A stretch of 64,000 nucleotides of DNA from an endosymbiont of Galathealinum brachiosum (lineage in GTDB: Bacteria; Pseudomonadota; Gammaproteobacteria; SZUA-229): contig QFXC01000007.1 in assembly GCA_003349885.1 (NCBI GenBank), positions 73,475 to 137,474 on the forward strand, written 5' to 3'. The notes beneath the pieces are model-generated. The model did no database searches. It was given only the letters and a program-made list of their open reading frames with translations, and had not been told where the DNA came from. This document shows positions 27,516 through 35,785 of this stretch, piece by piece; the stretch's first letter is position 1; every line of letters starts with the position of its first letter. The position numbers and the translations under genes are program-made.

Positions 27516-28136
27516 TTAATCCAGCCCATGCTCGGTTCCCTTTCCTTCGCGCACAAGCACTGGCGGGTTTTCTACCATATTTATTACCGTAGTTGCTTCA
27601 AAACCACAGTTGCCACCATCCACAATCAAATCGACCTGATGCTCCAGCTTTTCACGAATATCATGAGCGTCTGTTTCGGGCATTTCATTACCCGGCATAA
27701 TCAATGTAGAGCTCATAATAGGCTGCCCAAGCTCTTCAAGCATCGCTTTAACAATTGGGTCATCTACCACTCTTATTCCAATCATGCGCCTTTTCGGATG
27801 CATTAATCGTCTGGGCACTTCTGATGTTGCTTTTAACAGAAAGGTATACGGCCCGGGTGTGAGCGATTTGAGCAAACGATAATCTGCATTACTGACTTTT
27901 GCATAAGTAGCAATCTCTGACAGATCACTACACACCAGCGTAAAATGATGTTTATCATCCACCTGACGTATACGCCTAATCTTTTCCATCGCCGACTTGT
28001 CACCCAGATGGCAACCAATGGCATAACTGGAATCCGTGGGGTATACCACCACTCCACCGTTGTCGATAATTTCAACAGTCTGGTGAATTAGCCGCTTCTG
28101 CGGATTCTCTGGATGTATTTCGAAAAATTGACTCAT
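27516..28136 (-). CDS. yciO: YciO/Sua5/YrdC-family threonylcarbamoyladenylate synthase-like protein
   Basis: This 206-residue YrdC-fold protein has the positively charged RNA/nucleotide pocket motifs (GGVVVYPTDSSYAIGCHLGD, KHHFTLVCSDLSEIA, GPYTFLLKA, HPKRRMIGIRV). YciO belongs to the branch with a YrdC-like fold whose contribution to t6A synthesis is weak or uncertain. The protein is cytosolic. It is the first gene of the minus-strand group; the yciB gene is divergent. Confidence 0.88.
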   Translation of the reverse strand: MSQFFEIHPENPQKRLIHQTVEIIDNGGVVVYPTDSSYAIGCHLGDKSAMEKIRRIRQVDDKHHFTLVCSDLSEIATYAKVSNADYRLLKSLTPGPYTFLLKATSEVPRRLMHPKRRMIGIRVVDDPIVKAMLEELGQPIMSSTLIMPGNEMPETDAHDIREKLEHQVDLIVDGGNCGFEATTVINMVENPPVLVREGKGTEHGLD

Positions 28137-28486
28137 AAGGCGGCGTATTTTGACGCAAAGTGAAGGTTAGGCATAGTAAAATTTAGAGTAATTGATAGTA
28201 ACGACTGTTTAGGCACATATCCACCGGAGAAAGAGCATTTTTCCAGCTCTGTCCCCTGTTGCGATACTATTAAAAGCACTACGAAGTCGATCTACTACGT
28301 CATCTTTTGATGGCATCACAGTAGGGGACAGGGCGCAAAAAGCAGCGACCTATCCCCGATGGAGAAATATCAGAACAGGATGTATTCTCACCGGTTTAAT
28401 AATCTGAAAAACATCCGCATCTGGCTAATAGCCTCAACCCTTCTTTCATGCTAATCTCGCGCCTGATTTCTTGATAAACTACTCCT
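28137..28486. other. Divergent intergenic region between yciO and yciB
   Basis: This 350-base region contains a widely spaced inverted repeat (CTGTCCCCT at 28249-28257, AGGGGACAG at 28323-28331), perhaps a degenerate mobile or REP element. Promoters for both flanking genes must lie here. No gene is seen. Confidence 0.45.
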
Positions 28487-29125
28487 ATGAAAATATTTTA
28501 CGATCTTGCCCCCATTATTCTTTTCTTCCTTGGATATCACAACGCCAGTTTTATTGCTGAAAATACTCCCGTAGGAAGCTGGTTAGACCCTGCTCAACCC
28601 GAAGTTATTTCTGCAACTATCATTGCAACCGGTATTGCGATTGTCGCTAGTTTTATCCAAGTTGGTGGCTTCTGGCTCAAGAACAGACGTTTTGAACGTA
28701 TGCACATTTTCTCTCTGGTTCTTATTTCTGGGCTAGGTGGTATCACTATCGCTTTCGGTGACCCGGCGTTTATTCAATGGAAACCAACCGTATTAAACTG
28801 GGTATTTGCCGGTGCATTTTTAATTAGTCAGTTTGTTGGTAAAACTAGTCTGGTACACAAAATGATGAGCGGACAAATAAATTTACCTGATTCTGTATGG
28901 GTAAAACTAAATCTGTCATGGGTTGTATTCTTCATCATCAGCGGTTTTGCTAATTTGTATGTCGCGTTCTATTACGCAACTGATCTGGATGAAAAAACCC
29001 GCATGGATATCTGGGTAGATTTTAAACTCTTTGGTTTAATGGGTTTGACGCTGATTTTTGTTATTGCTCAGGCATTTTATCTTTCTAAATACATGGAAGA
29101 GCCTGAAGATGAGCGGAAGAACTAA
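28487..29125 (+). CDS. yciB: Inner membrane septation protein YciB/IspZ family
   Basis: The 212-residue protein has five to six membrane helices. It opens with MKIFYDLAPIILFFLGYH, the family signature, and contains FGDPAFIQWKPTVLNWVFAG and LNLSWVVFFIISGFANLYVA. YciB affects cell-envelope synthesis and division. The gene is divergent from yciO, a conserved arrangement. A YciI gene follows at 35 bases, suggesting one transcript. Confidence 0.92.
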   Translation: MKIFYDLAPIILFFLGYHNASFIAENTPVGSWLDPAQPEVISATIIATGIAIVASFIQVGGFWLKNRRFERMHIFSLVLISGLGGITIAFGDPAFIQWKPTVLNWVFAGAFLISQFVGKTSLVHKMMSGQINLPDSVWVKLNLSWVVFFIISGFANLYVAFYYATDLDEKTRMDIWVDFKLFGLMGLTLIFVIAQAFYLSKYMEEPEDERKN

Positions 29126-29160
29126 ATAACCAGTCTGACGAAGGTTGAGGATCCATTTAT

Positions 29161-29466
29161 ATGCTTTATGCCATTATTTCACAAGACGTAGAAAACAGCC
29201 TTGAAGCTCGCATTAAAGCGCGCCCAGACCATCTGGCAAGGCTGGAACAGTTACAAAAAGAAGGCCGACTTGTTCTGGCTGGCCCTCACCCGGCAATTGA
29301 CAGTAATGACCCGGGAGAAGCCGGTTTTAGTGGGAGCCTGGTTGTTGCCGAGTTTGCTTCACTGAACGACGCACAAAACTGGGCCGATATAGATCCATAT
29401 ATAACAGCGGGTGTTTACCAGCAGGTCAGCGTAAAACCCTTTAAGAAAGTTTTTCCAGCCGGTTAA
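29161..29466 (+). CDS. yciI: YciI-family protein
   Basis: The 101-residue protein has the YCII fold: [60 protein letters not shown]. The RPDHL and His/Asp residues mark the putative active site. The biochemical role is not settled; it is cytosolic. It is 35 bases past yciB, and the gene pair is conserved. Confidence 0.93.
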   Translation: MLYAIISQDVENSLEARIKARPDHLARLEQLQKEGRLVLAGPHPAIDSNDPGEAGFSGSLVVAEFASLNDAQNWADIDPYITAGVYQQVSVKPFKKVFPAG

Positions 29467-29551
29467 TAAAACACGCCAAAACTTGCCACTCAGCTTCCTG
29501 ACAACTATAACTATATTTTGGGGATTTAAAATATAGCTAGCAGGAGCGCAA

Positions 29552-30730
29552 ATGAAACCCAGCATTCTTCGTAATATATTATTAGCTTTTCTTGGCTTTG
29601 GCATAATGATGGGAATTATCTTCCCTTTCTTTGCAAACTTCTTCGTAGATTTTAAAGATGGCCTGAGGGGCTGGTTCGTTGTTAGCTGTCTGGTTGCTGG
29701 CATCATTATGGGTCTTATAAACTATTACATACTGAATCTGGTGCTTGTTTCCAAACTTAAACGAATTGCACAGGTTTCAACATCTATCAGCAATCATGAT
29801 TTAACCTTTATCTGCGAAATGGAAAGCCACGATGTTATTGGCGAAATAATTGATAGTTTTAACAATATGGCGGGAACTTTACGTAATGTTGTAGGTGAGC
29901 TTAAAACCAGTAGTGAACAAATGCTCTCGGGGGTTAATCAAATTTGTTCTGTAGCCGATAGCACAAGTCAGGGTGTGCAAAATCAGCATAACCAGACCCA
30001 GAATGTTGAGATGGCAATACAGCGCATGACTCAAATTGCACAGGACGTTTCAAGTAAAGCAGCTCAGGCAGCAGAAGCCGCTGCTATTGCCAAAGAAGAA
30101 GCAGAAAAAGGTAATAGCGTTGTGGGGCAAACTGTCAGTTCTATAAAGAACCTCGCCAGTGCTGTTGAAAATGCCTCCGTATCAATTAATCGTGTTGAAA
30201 AAGAAAGTCTTAATATCGGCGGTGTACTCGATGTAATTCAGGGCATTTCCGAACAAACCAACTTACTGGCGTTAAACGCCGCAATAGAAGCCGCCCGTGC
30301 AGGAGAACAGGGCCGAGGATTTGCTGTTGTTGCGGATGAAGTAAGGACTTTGGCGCAACGCACTCAGGAATCTACAAAAGAAATTCAGACCATGATAGAA
30401 ACACTACAATCTGTTTCAAGAGAAACGGTTGAAGTAATGGAAAAAGGTCAGACTCAGGCAAATGAAAGCGTTAGCCATGCAACCGCGGCTGGTAATTCAT
30501 TACAACAGATTACTCAGGCCGTTAAAGGCATTACCGAAATCAACACACTCATTAATGATGAAGCCGGTTCACAGTCTGGTGTAGCCGTTGAAATAAATCA
30601 GAATATGCACTCTATCAGTGAAATTGCCACCGAGAGCATGGATGGGGCAGAAAGAACTAATCAGGAAAGTCAGGGGCTAGCAAACCTGGCTCAAAACCTT
30701 CAACAACTCGTGTCCAAATTCAAACTTTAA
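29552..30730 (+). CDS. Methyl-accepting chemotaxis protein without large sensor domain
   Basis: The 392-residue protein has two N-terminal membrane helices (about 7-28 and 42-65) with almost no periplasmic loop. A HAMP-like segment (66-115) follows, then a long coiled-coil signalling domain with the hairpin [40 protein letters not shown]. Without a ligand pocket it may sense membrane state, or a partner. It should signal through CheA/CheW; none are in the window. It ends 51 bases before tRNA-Leu. Confidence 0.92.
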   Translation: MKPSILRNILLAFLGFGIMMGIIFPFFANFFVDFKDGLRGWFVVSCLVAGIIMGLINYYILNLVLVSKLKRIAQVSTSISNHDLTFICEMESHDVIGEIIDSFNNMAGTLRNVVGELKTSSEQMLSGVNQICSVADSTSQGVQNQHNQTQNVEMAIQRMTQIAQDVSSKAAQAAEAAAIAKEEAEKGNSVVGQTVSSIKNLASAVENASVSINRVEKESLNIGGVLDVIQGISEQTNLLALNAAIEAARAGEQGRGFAVVADEVRTLAQRTQESTKEIQTMIETLQSVSRETVEVMEKGQTQANESVSHATAAGNSLQQITQAVKGITEINTLINDEAGSQSGVAVEINQNMHSISEIATESMDGAERTNQESQGLANLAQNLQQLVSKFKL

Positions 30731-30781
30731 TAACTTGCTCATCAGACAAAAACCATTACAATAGCGCCTACTTCACGTAAT

Positions 30782-30868
30782 GCCAGAGTGGTGGAATTGG
30801 TAGACACGACGGATTCAAAATCCGTTGCTTTTACGAGCGTGCCGGTTCAAGTCCGGCCTTTGGTACCA
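30782..30868 (+). tRNA. tRNA-Leu(CAA), 87 bases, CCA encoded
   Basis: The acceptor GCCAGAG pairs with CTTTGGT, and the 3' end is A-CCA (30865-30868). The anticodon loop is TTCAAAA between stems ACGGA and TCCGT; the anticodon CAA reads UUG. A long variable arm (GCTTTTACGAGC) marks a class II tRNA, and the T arm has GGTTCAAGTCC. The 3' end is the attachment site of island 1; the gene is intact. Confidence 0.97.
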
Positions 30869-30872
30869 TATT
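30851..30872. repeat. attL of island 1, inside tRNA-Leu 3' end
   Basis: The 22-base repeat begins GTCCGGCCTTTGGTACC and ends ATATT. It overlaps the T-arm and 3' end of the tRNA and is exactly repeated at 37884-37905. This is the usual tyrosine-recombinase arrangement that keeps the tRNA intact. Confidence 0.93.
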
Positions 30873-31031
30873 GAGTTACACTCAGTTCCAAGAAAGTCCG
30901 CACGACCCCCGATAGAATAACTGATTACATTAATTTAATTCCATTAAAGTTCATCAGAATCTATTGTGGTCCTGCAACTGCGTTGGTATTTTGGTTGGTA
31001 TATATTTATCCGCAACAAGCAGATACCAACA

Positions 31032-32246
31032 ATGCCCCTTACCGACATCAAAATTAAACAGGCTAAACCCAGAGAGAAGCTTTATAAACTATCCGATGGT
31101 GGTGGTTTACAAGTTCACATACAAACTTCAGGTGCAAAGTACTGGCGCCTAGCGTATCGATATAGCACGAAACAAAAAACATTAGCGCTTGGGGTATACC
31201 CTGAGTTATCCCTTGCAGAAGCACGTGAAAAGCGCGCTAAAGCTCGCAAGCTATTAGACAATGGTATTGACCCCGCTAATGAGATGAGTAAACGCTCACG
31301 CAAGCATCGTGAAACTAATGACATTGAAAACTCATTCGATAATATCGCCAGAGAATGGTTTGATATGCAAAAAGAAAACTGGTCACCAAAGTATGCGTCA
31401 AGGGTCATCAGTAGCTTTGAAAAAGATGTGTTCCCTTATATTGGCAATTACCCAATAGAAAAAATTACAGCACCTTTAGTTCTTAACATTTTACGCAAAA
31501 TAGAAAAACGGAATGCATTAGAAGTAGCAGCAAGAGTATTACGAAGATGCCACGCTGTTTGCCGCTATGCAATACAGACAGGTCGAGCAGAACACAACCC
31601 AGTCTCTGACCTACAAGGTGCACTCAAAACTAGAAAAGTTAAACACCGCGCAGCCTTAAGCCTTGCAGAATTACCCGATTTCCTAAAACGATTAGAGAAG
31701 TATGACGGCAATAAACTCACTATGCTCGCACTTAAATTAATCGTGCATACATTTGTTCGTTCAGGTGAGCTACGAGGAGCCCGCTGGAGTGAAATCGATT
31801 TTGAACAAGCTGAATGGCGCATACCTGCGGAACGCATGAAAATGCGTACACCACATATCGTACCCCTCTCACTTCAATCAATTGCCATACTAAAACAAAT
31901 ACATGAGATATCAGGACACCGTGAATTAGTACTACCCAGTGAACGAAACTGGAAAAAAACGATAAGTGAAAACACACTTATATATGCAATGTATCGTATG
32001 GGCTACCACACACGTGCAACTGTTCATGGCTTTAGAGCCACCGCCTCAACTATCCTGAATGAAAAAGGATTCAACCCTGATGTAATTGAACGTCAACTTG
32101 CCCATATGCAAAGAAACAAAGTAAGGGCAGCCTATCATCGTTCAGAATATTTAGATGATAGAAAAACATTGATGCAATGGTGGAGTGATTTTATCGATAG
32201 CCAATATGGTAATAAAATAATTTTAGGGAGGTTTGGTAATGCCTAA
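31032..32246 (+). CDS. Tyrosine recombinase (P4-type integrase) of island 1
   Basis: I start at the ATG at 31032 (MPLTDIKIKQAKPREKLYKL), not the upstream GTG. The 404-residue product has an N-terminal DUF4102-type arm-binding domain (about 1-85), a core-binding domain and a catalytic domain. Catalytic residues are R243 (HTFVRSGEL), H332-x-x-R335 (HGFRAT) and Y368 (AAYHRSEYL). It should integrate and excise the island at tRNA-Leu, 164 bases upstream. The end overlaps the next gene by 8 bases. Confidence 0.95.
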   Translation: MPLTDIKIKQAKPREKLYKLSDGGGLQVHIQTSGAKYWRLAYRYSTKQKTLALGVYPELSLAEAREKRAKARKLLDNGIDPANEMSKRSRKHRETNDIENSFDNIAREWFDMQKENWSPKYASRVISSFEKDVFPYIGNYPIEKITAPLVLNILRKIEKRNALEVAARVLRRCHAVCRYAIQTGRAEHNPVSDLQGALKTRKVKHRAALSLAELPDFLKRLEKYDGNKLTMLALKLIVHTFVRSGELRGARWSEIDFEQAEWRIPAERMKMRTPHIVPLSLQSIAILKQIHEISGHRELVLPSERNWKKTISENTLIYAMYRMGYHTRATVHGFRATASTILNEKGFNPDVIERQLAHMQRNKVRAAYHRSEYLDDRKTLMQWWSDFIDSQYGNKIILGRFGNA

Positions 32247-32700
32247 ATTTGATAAATGGCCACCACCAGTCGGTTGCAATAATGAATGTACTGCTGGTGC
32301 GGCACTTCATATGGATATCCAAATTCTTTTTGACATAGATGTTCAAAAAAGCAACCAAAAGGACATTATGGAGACCATGTCTACGCAGGACTTAAAAACT
32401 CAAAGAGATTACATCCGATATAAACATGGATCAATAAAACATGGGATCAATACTCTCAATAAACTAGCCCAAAACAAAGTTAATTTAGAACAAAATGTAA
32501 CTAAAAATAATCATAGTAAATTAACTAATGAACAGCAATCTGAAGCATTAAACATTAGAAAAAAATTAAAGAGTAAGAACGGTCGATTATCAGATTTATC
32601 CCTTAATAAAAAGGTAGCTTCTATACTTGATAAAAAATACAACTTTGATGAATCGTTGTCATATAAATCAATTGAGCGACTACATAAATCAAAAAAATAA
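32239..32700 (+). CDS. Unknown charged protein downstream of integrase
   Basis: The ATG at 32239 follows AGGGAGG with good spacing and overlaps the integrase stop by 8 bases, so translation is probably coupled. The 153-residue protein is rich in Lys, Asn and Ser with two Cys near the N-terminus (VGCNNECTAG), and probably helical. No family is recognised. Island 2 has an unrelated-looking gene in the same position, so this slot varies between the elements. Confidence 0.6.
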   Translation: MPKFDKWPPPVGCNNECTAGAALHMDIQILFDIDVQKSNQKDIMETMSTQDLKTQRDYIRYKHGSIKHGINTLNKLAQNKVNLEQNVTKNNHSKLTNEQQSEALNIRKKLKSKNGRLSDLSLNKKVASILDKKYNFDESLSYKSIERLHKSKK

Positions 32701-32746
32701 AGCTGGACACTCGCTTGGCTGTCCAAATTAGAATATAGTTTAATTC

Positions 32747-32773
32747 CTCCATAGTCCAATACAATCTATGGAG
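32747..32773 (+). promoter_or_regulatory. Hairpin covering the alpA Shine-Dalgarno
   Basis: CTCCATAG (32747-32754) pairs perfectly with CTATGGAG (32766-32773) around an 11-base loop. The 3' arm contains GGAG, the ribosome-binding site of alpA (ATG at 32782). The same sequence could be a DNA operator for AlpA. A further inverted repeat, GGACA/TGTCC, lies at about 32704-32723. Confidence 0.6.
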
Positions 32774-32781
32774 ATACGAAT

Positions 32782-33009
32782 ATGGCTACATCAATCCTAA
32801 GACGTCCGGAAGTAACAAAGCGCACCGGTCTAAGTCGCTCAGCAATCTACGATTATATTTCACAAGGGGTTTTTCCAAGACCAATATCTTTAGGTAAGCG
32901 TGCCGTTGGTTGGCTTGAAAATGATATAGACACTTGGATCGAGTCTCGATCAGTTTCAAATAAAATTCGCGTAAAAAACATATCAACCGACACAGTTAAT
33001 GTAACTTAA
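32782..33009 (+). CDS. alpA: AlpA-family transcriptional regulator of island 1
   Basis: The 75-residue protein opens with LRRPEVTKRTGLSRSAIYDY, a MerR-like helix-turn-helix, then ISQGVFPRPISLGKRAVGW and LENDIDTWIESR, the standard AlpA pattern. AlpA proteins of P4-like satellites regulate integrase/excision genes. A strong ribosome-binding site is held within a hairpin. It is followed at 13 bases by the four-cysteine protein gene. Confidence 0.92.
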   Translation: MATSILRRPEVTKRTGLSRSAIYDYISQGVFPRPISLGKRAVGWLENDIDTWIESRSVSNKIRVKNISTDTVNVT

Positions 33010-33022
33010 AGAGGATTTAATT

Positions 33023-33259
33023 ATGAGTTACAGAAAGGCCATCAATGATAAGTGTAAAGACTGCATTTTCGACCCATCCAACAAGCATGGCACATGGAGG
33101 CAGCAAGTATATCTCTGCACTGTTTCTAGTTGTCCATTATGGCCAATTCGGCCACATCCCAGCACTCAAAATGCAATAATTCAAGCTGATGAGTACGCAA
33201 AAACAGTTTTTCTATCTGATGAGAAAATATCTAATGACCTTAAACAGATGCACAGTTAA
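33023..33259 (+). CDS. Small four-cysteine, probable zinc-binding protein (core gene)
   Basis: This 78-residue protein has C11-x2-C14-x17-C32-x4-C37 with the conserved run GTWRQQVYLC, compatible with zinc binding. An equivalent protein with identical cysteine spacing is in island 2 (C27, C30, C48, C53). The C-terminal ADEYAKTVF may be helical. The function is unknown to me. It lies between AlpA and the winged-helix protein and overlaps the latter by 26 bases, so it probably acts in the same control or replication step. Confidence 0.78.
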   Translation: MSYRKAINDKCKDCIFDPSNKHGTWRQQVYLCTVSSCPLWPIRPHPSTQNAIIQADEYAKTVFLSDEKISNDLKQMHS

Positions 33260-33668
33260 AGGCCGTAAAAAATTTGGCTCATTTTCAGCAATGCCACACC
33301 AAGTGACAGACTCCACAAACTACAGAAGCCTAAGTCCACGAGCAGTTAAATTATTAGTAGACATGAATGCTCAGTATAGAGGCACAAACAATGGAGATAT
33401 CTGTATAACACCTAAGTTAATGCGACCATGGGGTTGGACATCAAATGATCAGTTGCATAAAGCCAAAAATGAATTACTTGATAAAGGCTGGATTGTACTT
33501 ACTAGACAGGGCGGTAGAAATAAAGCCAACCTTTATGCTCTAACTTTATGGGCTATTGATGAATGCGGAGGCAAGCTCGATCTAAAGCCAACAACAGCAC
33601 CATTATCATGGTGGAAAGATGGATTCGATCCTGAGACAGTTAATATTGTAGCCCTCCACACGGCCTAA
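33234..33668 (+). CDS. Predicted winged-helix protein, candidate replication initiator (core gene)
   Basis: I begin at the ATG at 33234 (MTLNRCTVKGRKKFGSFSAM), giving 144 residues. The conserved body, FSAMPHQVTDSTNYRSLS then AVKLLVDMNAQYRGTNNGD, WGWTSNDQLHKAKNELLDKG and WIVLTRQGGRNKANLYALT, looks like a winged-helix DNA-binding fold. The island 2 counterpart is highly similar (GSFS..PHxVTxSxNYRSLS..AVKLL, KGW.VLTRQGGRNK). The gene ends inside the first of five CCG-N5-CGG repeats. Position beside phased repeats and an AT-rich box suggests a Rep initiator, but this is inference; a transcription factor is the alternative. Confidence 0.78.
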   Translation: MTLNRCTVKGRKKFGSFSAMPHQVTDSTNYRSLSPRAVKLLVDMNAQYRGTNNGDICITPKLMRPWGWTSNDQLHKAKNELLDKGWIVLTRQGGRNKANLYALTLWAIDECGGKLDLKPTTAPLSWWKDGFDPETVNIVALHTA

Positions 33669-33807
33669 CTTAAGCCGCCACACGGCTCACAAAAATCATT
33701 AATTAGGCCGCCACATGGATTCATGTTATCCGTTACACGGACTAGTCTGAAACACTTTTGAATATTATTAGACCGTCACACGGGCACCTTTATATATATT
33801 TACCATA
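33653..33807. repeat. Iteron-like array and AT-rich box of island 1
   Basis: Five 11-base units of type CCG-N5-CGG occur at 33653, 33675, 33708, 33730 and 33773 (start positions). Their middles are CCACA, CCACA, CCACA, TTACA and TCACA, and outer arms vary (CCT, or TGG). Spacings are 22, 33, 22 and 43, close to multiples of the helical turn. The box CCTTTATATATATTTACC at 33787-33804 (then ATA) follows directly. The first unit lies within the 3' end of the winged-helix gene. This is the form of an iteron-type origin with an unwinding element. Confidence 0.75.
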
Positions 33808-34056
33808 GGGAGTGTAAACAGGTACTTAACGAATATGAGTACGCTACCTTTCTGTCAATAATATCAGTAAGGTAAAGGTTAAATGCAAGGTTAATATTTG
33901 CTATCACATTTATCTTTAACTAGCTTAATTAGTTAACTGGTATAATTATTTAAGCAGCGATACTTTTAATGAGTGATCAACAATTTCAATCCGGTATTTG
34001 ATAACCAGCTTGTGTACCGAGGCATAGGGCCTAAAACACTAAAGAGGAGCACCATT
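33808..34056. other. Non-coding stretch before Tat-signal gene
   Basis: About 250 bases separate the iteron-like array from the Tat-signal gene. Runs such as ATTAGTTAACTGG and tata-like AT-rich pieces could serve as its promoter. AAAGAGGAG at 34041-34049 is its ribosome-binding site. No gene is seen. Confidence 0.4.
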
Positions 34057-34638
34057 ATGTCTATTACACGTAGGCAGTTTCTACTTTCCATACCGGCTGT
34101 TTCTGCCGGATATATCATTCCATCTTTTGTTGTGCGAGCAGCTGAATATCTAGCCAGTACTGGTAAGCCCCTACTTATAGAACCATCAATGTATGACAGC
34201 ATATTATTTGCGGTTAATGATGGAACGGGTAATTATCAACTGAATATTGGTGATCCCTATGCTGAACCACCTAGGCTGACATTACGTGAATATATTGAAA
34301 CCTATTACTGGGGCGATGATGATGATTACATTGAAGAATCAGATCTCAGTAAAAATGAATTCAAAATTGCGCTTAATGAATATGTAGAGGAAGAGCTATA
34401 CATTGAAGACTGGGCTCGTCAACATAGCCCAAACAGACTAGCTTTTGATTATCTATTCTGTCTCGACCTAGGAACTGAAACTGAAAGTAACAAAGCAGTC
34501 GGGGTAATTGAATTCATAGATGGCCCTTCACCGGGTAATGACTATATTGCTGCGCATGTACCTGACCATCTATCACTTAGCTTGCTACAGGAACGGCTAA
34601 ATCGACTAAATGAAGGTGTGAGAATTATTATTTGCTAA
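34057..34638 (+). CDS. Tat-signal protein of unknown function, island cargo
   Basis: I take the ATG at 34057 because AAAGAGGAG precedes it. The 193-residue protein begins with a twin-arginine signal (MSITRRQFLLSIPAVSAGYI), implying folded export through TatABC. The mature part is acidic (WGDDDDYIEESDL, EYVEEELYIEDWA), with no cofactor motif that I recognise and a lone Cys at the very end. No adjoining enzyme gene explains the export. It could be a dedicated effector or surface protein of the island. Unknown. Confidence 0.65.
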   Translation: MSITRRQFLLSIPAVSAGYIIPSFVVRAAEYLASTGKPLLIEPSMYDSILFAVNDGTGNYQLNIGDPYAEPPRLTLREYIETYYWGDDDDYIEESDLSKNEFKIALNEYVEEELYIEDWARQHSPNRLAFDYLFCLDLGTETESNKAVGVIEFIDGPSPGNDYIAAHVPDHLSLSLLQERLNRLNEGVRIIIC

Positions 34639-35052
34639 TAAGAAGATATTTACTGTATTAGCAAGAGTCATCAATTGCTTTTATGGCAATAGAGGACATT
34701 CAATAGTCAGCTAATACCCTAAAGCCGAATTTGAATATATTTTTACTCAGTTCAGAAAACGGCAAAAAGCGAACATTTATGTAACTAAAACTAACTGCTA
34801 CTTTCGCCCGTTGCCCCTATAACAAATCTTATAAACGATATTTACCAAGTCGCCTTCAGCTGAGCCATCTGTCATTGAAGATTTATCGAATTTTTTAGAT
34901 ATTAAAATAATTAATCACCTAAACGAAGGTTTCACATTTAATTAATTCCTATTAGTATCCTAATCAAGCGGAGAAACATGGTGAATCAAGTCGACAGACT
35001 CGTCTATTATGTTTTTGTGGTTACACGAGGTAATCAAAATCAGGAGATACAA
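34639..35052. other. Non-coding stretch, island 1
   Basis: About 410 bases hold no supported gene. An upstream start extension of the next small gene begins at 34978 but has a poorer ribosome-binding site than the ATG at 35053. No repeat or hairpin stands out. Confidence 0.4.
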
Positions 35053-35322
35053 ATGAAAATACTAGCCAGCCTGTTTGGAAAAAGAAAATCAGAAGTTAAT
35101 AAAGATCCTACTCATAATGTGAATGAACTACTTCATTCATTAGATCAATATATTAATGTATATGAAGAAAACAACGGCCTGAAACCTGAAAGAATACTGG
35201 TCAAAAACTATATACATAAGTTGTTCGCACAAGAAGGTGTTTATAGCTCAAAACGCTTCGGTGATATGTTAGTCATACCTGCAAAAACGATAAAGGGTGA
35301 ACATGATTGGGTGGCCATTTGA
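35053..35322 (+). CDS. Small unknown protein of island 1
   Basis: The ATG at 35053 follows AGGAG (35042-35046). The 89-residue product opens with MKILASLFGKRKSEVNKDPT, then a predicted helical and acidic middle (LHSLDQYINVYEENNGLKPE) and ends with ..YSSKRFGDMLVIPAKTIKG. It has no family I recognise. It could be cargo. Confidence 0.55.
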   Translation: MKILASLFGKRKSEVNKDPTHNVNELLHSLDQYINVYEENNGLKPERILVKNYIHKLFAQEGVYSSKRFGDMLVIPAKTIKGEHDWVAI

Positions 35323-35730
35323 TATTGCTTACATTCATGCTACAAACTTAATGACATAGATAAAGAAGACTATTAGACTCTCTTTTTATTAAAGATATCA
35401 TCAATAAATAATCTTCATTTATTTCTTTGTGCACTCACTATCAATCCAGTCGTCCCAATAGCTATACTTATCCTGAAAGTATGCTGAATGCTGCCCTTTA
35501 TGGCCCTTCAATTTATGCTCACTCCCTCTATCCTGATAAATTATATAAGGACCGCTTTATCACGTATGGAGAATTCAAAAGAATATTCAGGTATTCCGCT
35601 TCTGGCTAATTGGAAAATTTGGCTTGCTGGTACAACTTTAGAAATAGTAAACAACTGCTTTCACCCTAACTCGGAACTTGAGCGAATTATATTATCTTTT
35701 TTAAAAATATCAAAAGCTGAACTTTAAAGA
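35323..35730. other. Region with ambiguous overlapping ORFs
   Basis: Two overlapping plus-strand frames, 35427-35609 (60 residues) and 35488-35727 (79 residues), have neither a good ribosome-binding site nor a family. The second contains LLANWKIWLAGTTLEIVNNC and could continue the first after a frameshift. I treat this as remnant or non-coding sequence. Confidence 0.35.
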
Positions 35731-35765
35731 CAAAAAAGCCCGCTAAAATCTAGCAGGCTCTCTAT
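35731..35765 (-). terminator. Terminator of first PEP-CTERM gene
   Basis: The stem AGCC-GCTA/TAGC-GGCT with one mismatch, AAAATC loop, is flanked by an A tract (a T tract in minus-strand RNA). It lies 20 bases past the stop codon of the minus-strand PEP-CTERM gene. It is nearly identical to the one at 36889-36923. Confidence 0.85.
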
Positions 35766-35785
35766 TATCGTTATTGATTTAATGC

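Noticed and set aside
28201..28340. Structured RNA between yciO and yciB
   Set aside because: Only one spaced inverted repeat; no conserved motif or terminator.
33653..33807. CRISPR array
   Set aside because: Units are 11 bases with unequal short spacers and no cas genes; hyphenated palindromes fit iterons better.
35427..35727. Two overlapping small ORFs as a frameshifted gene
   Set aside because: Neither has a ribosome-binding site or recognisable family; joined reading gives no known protein.
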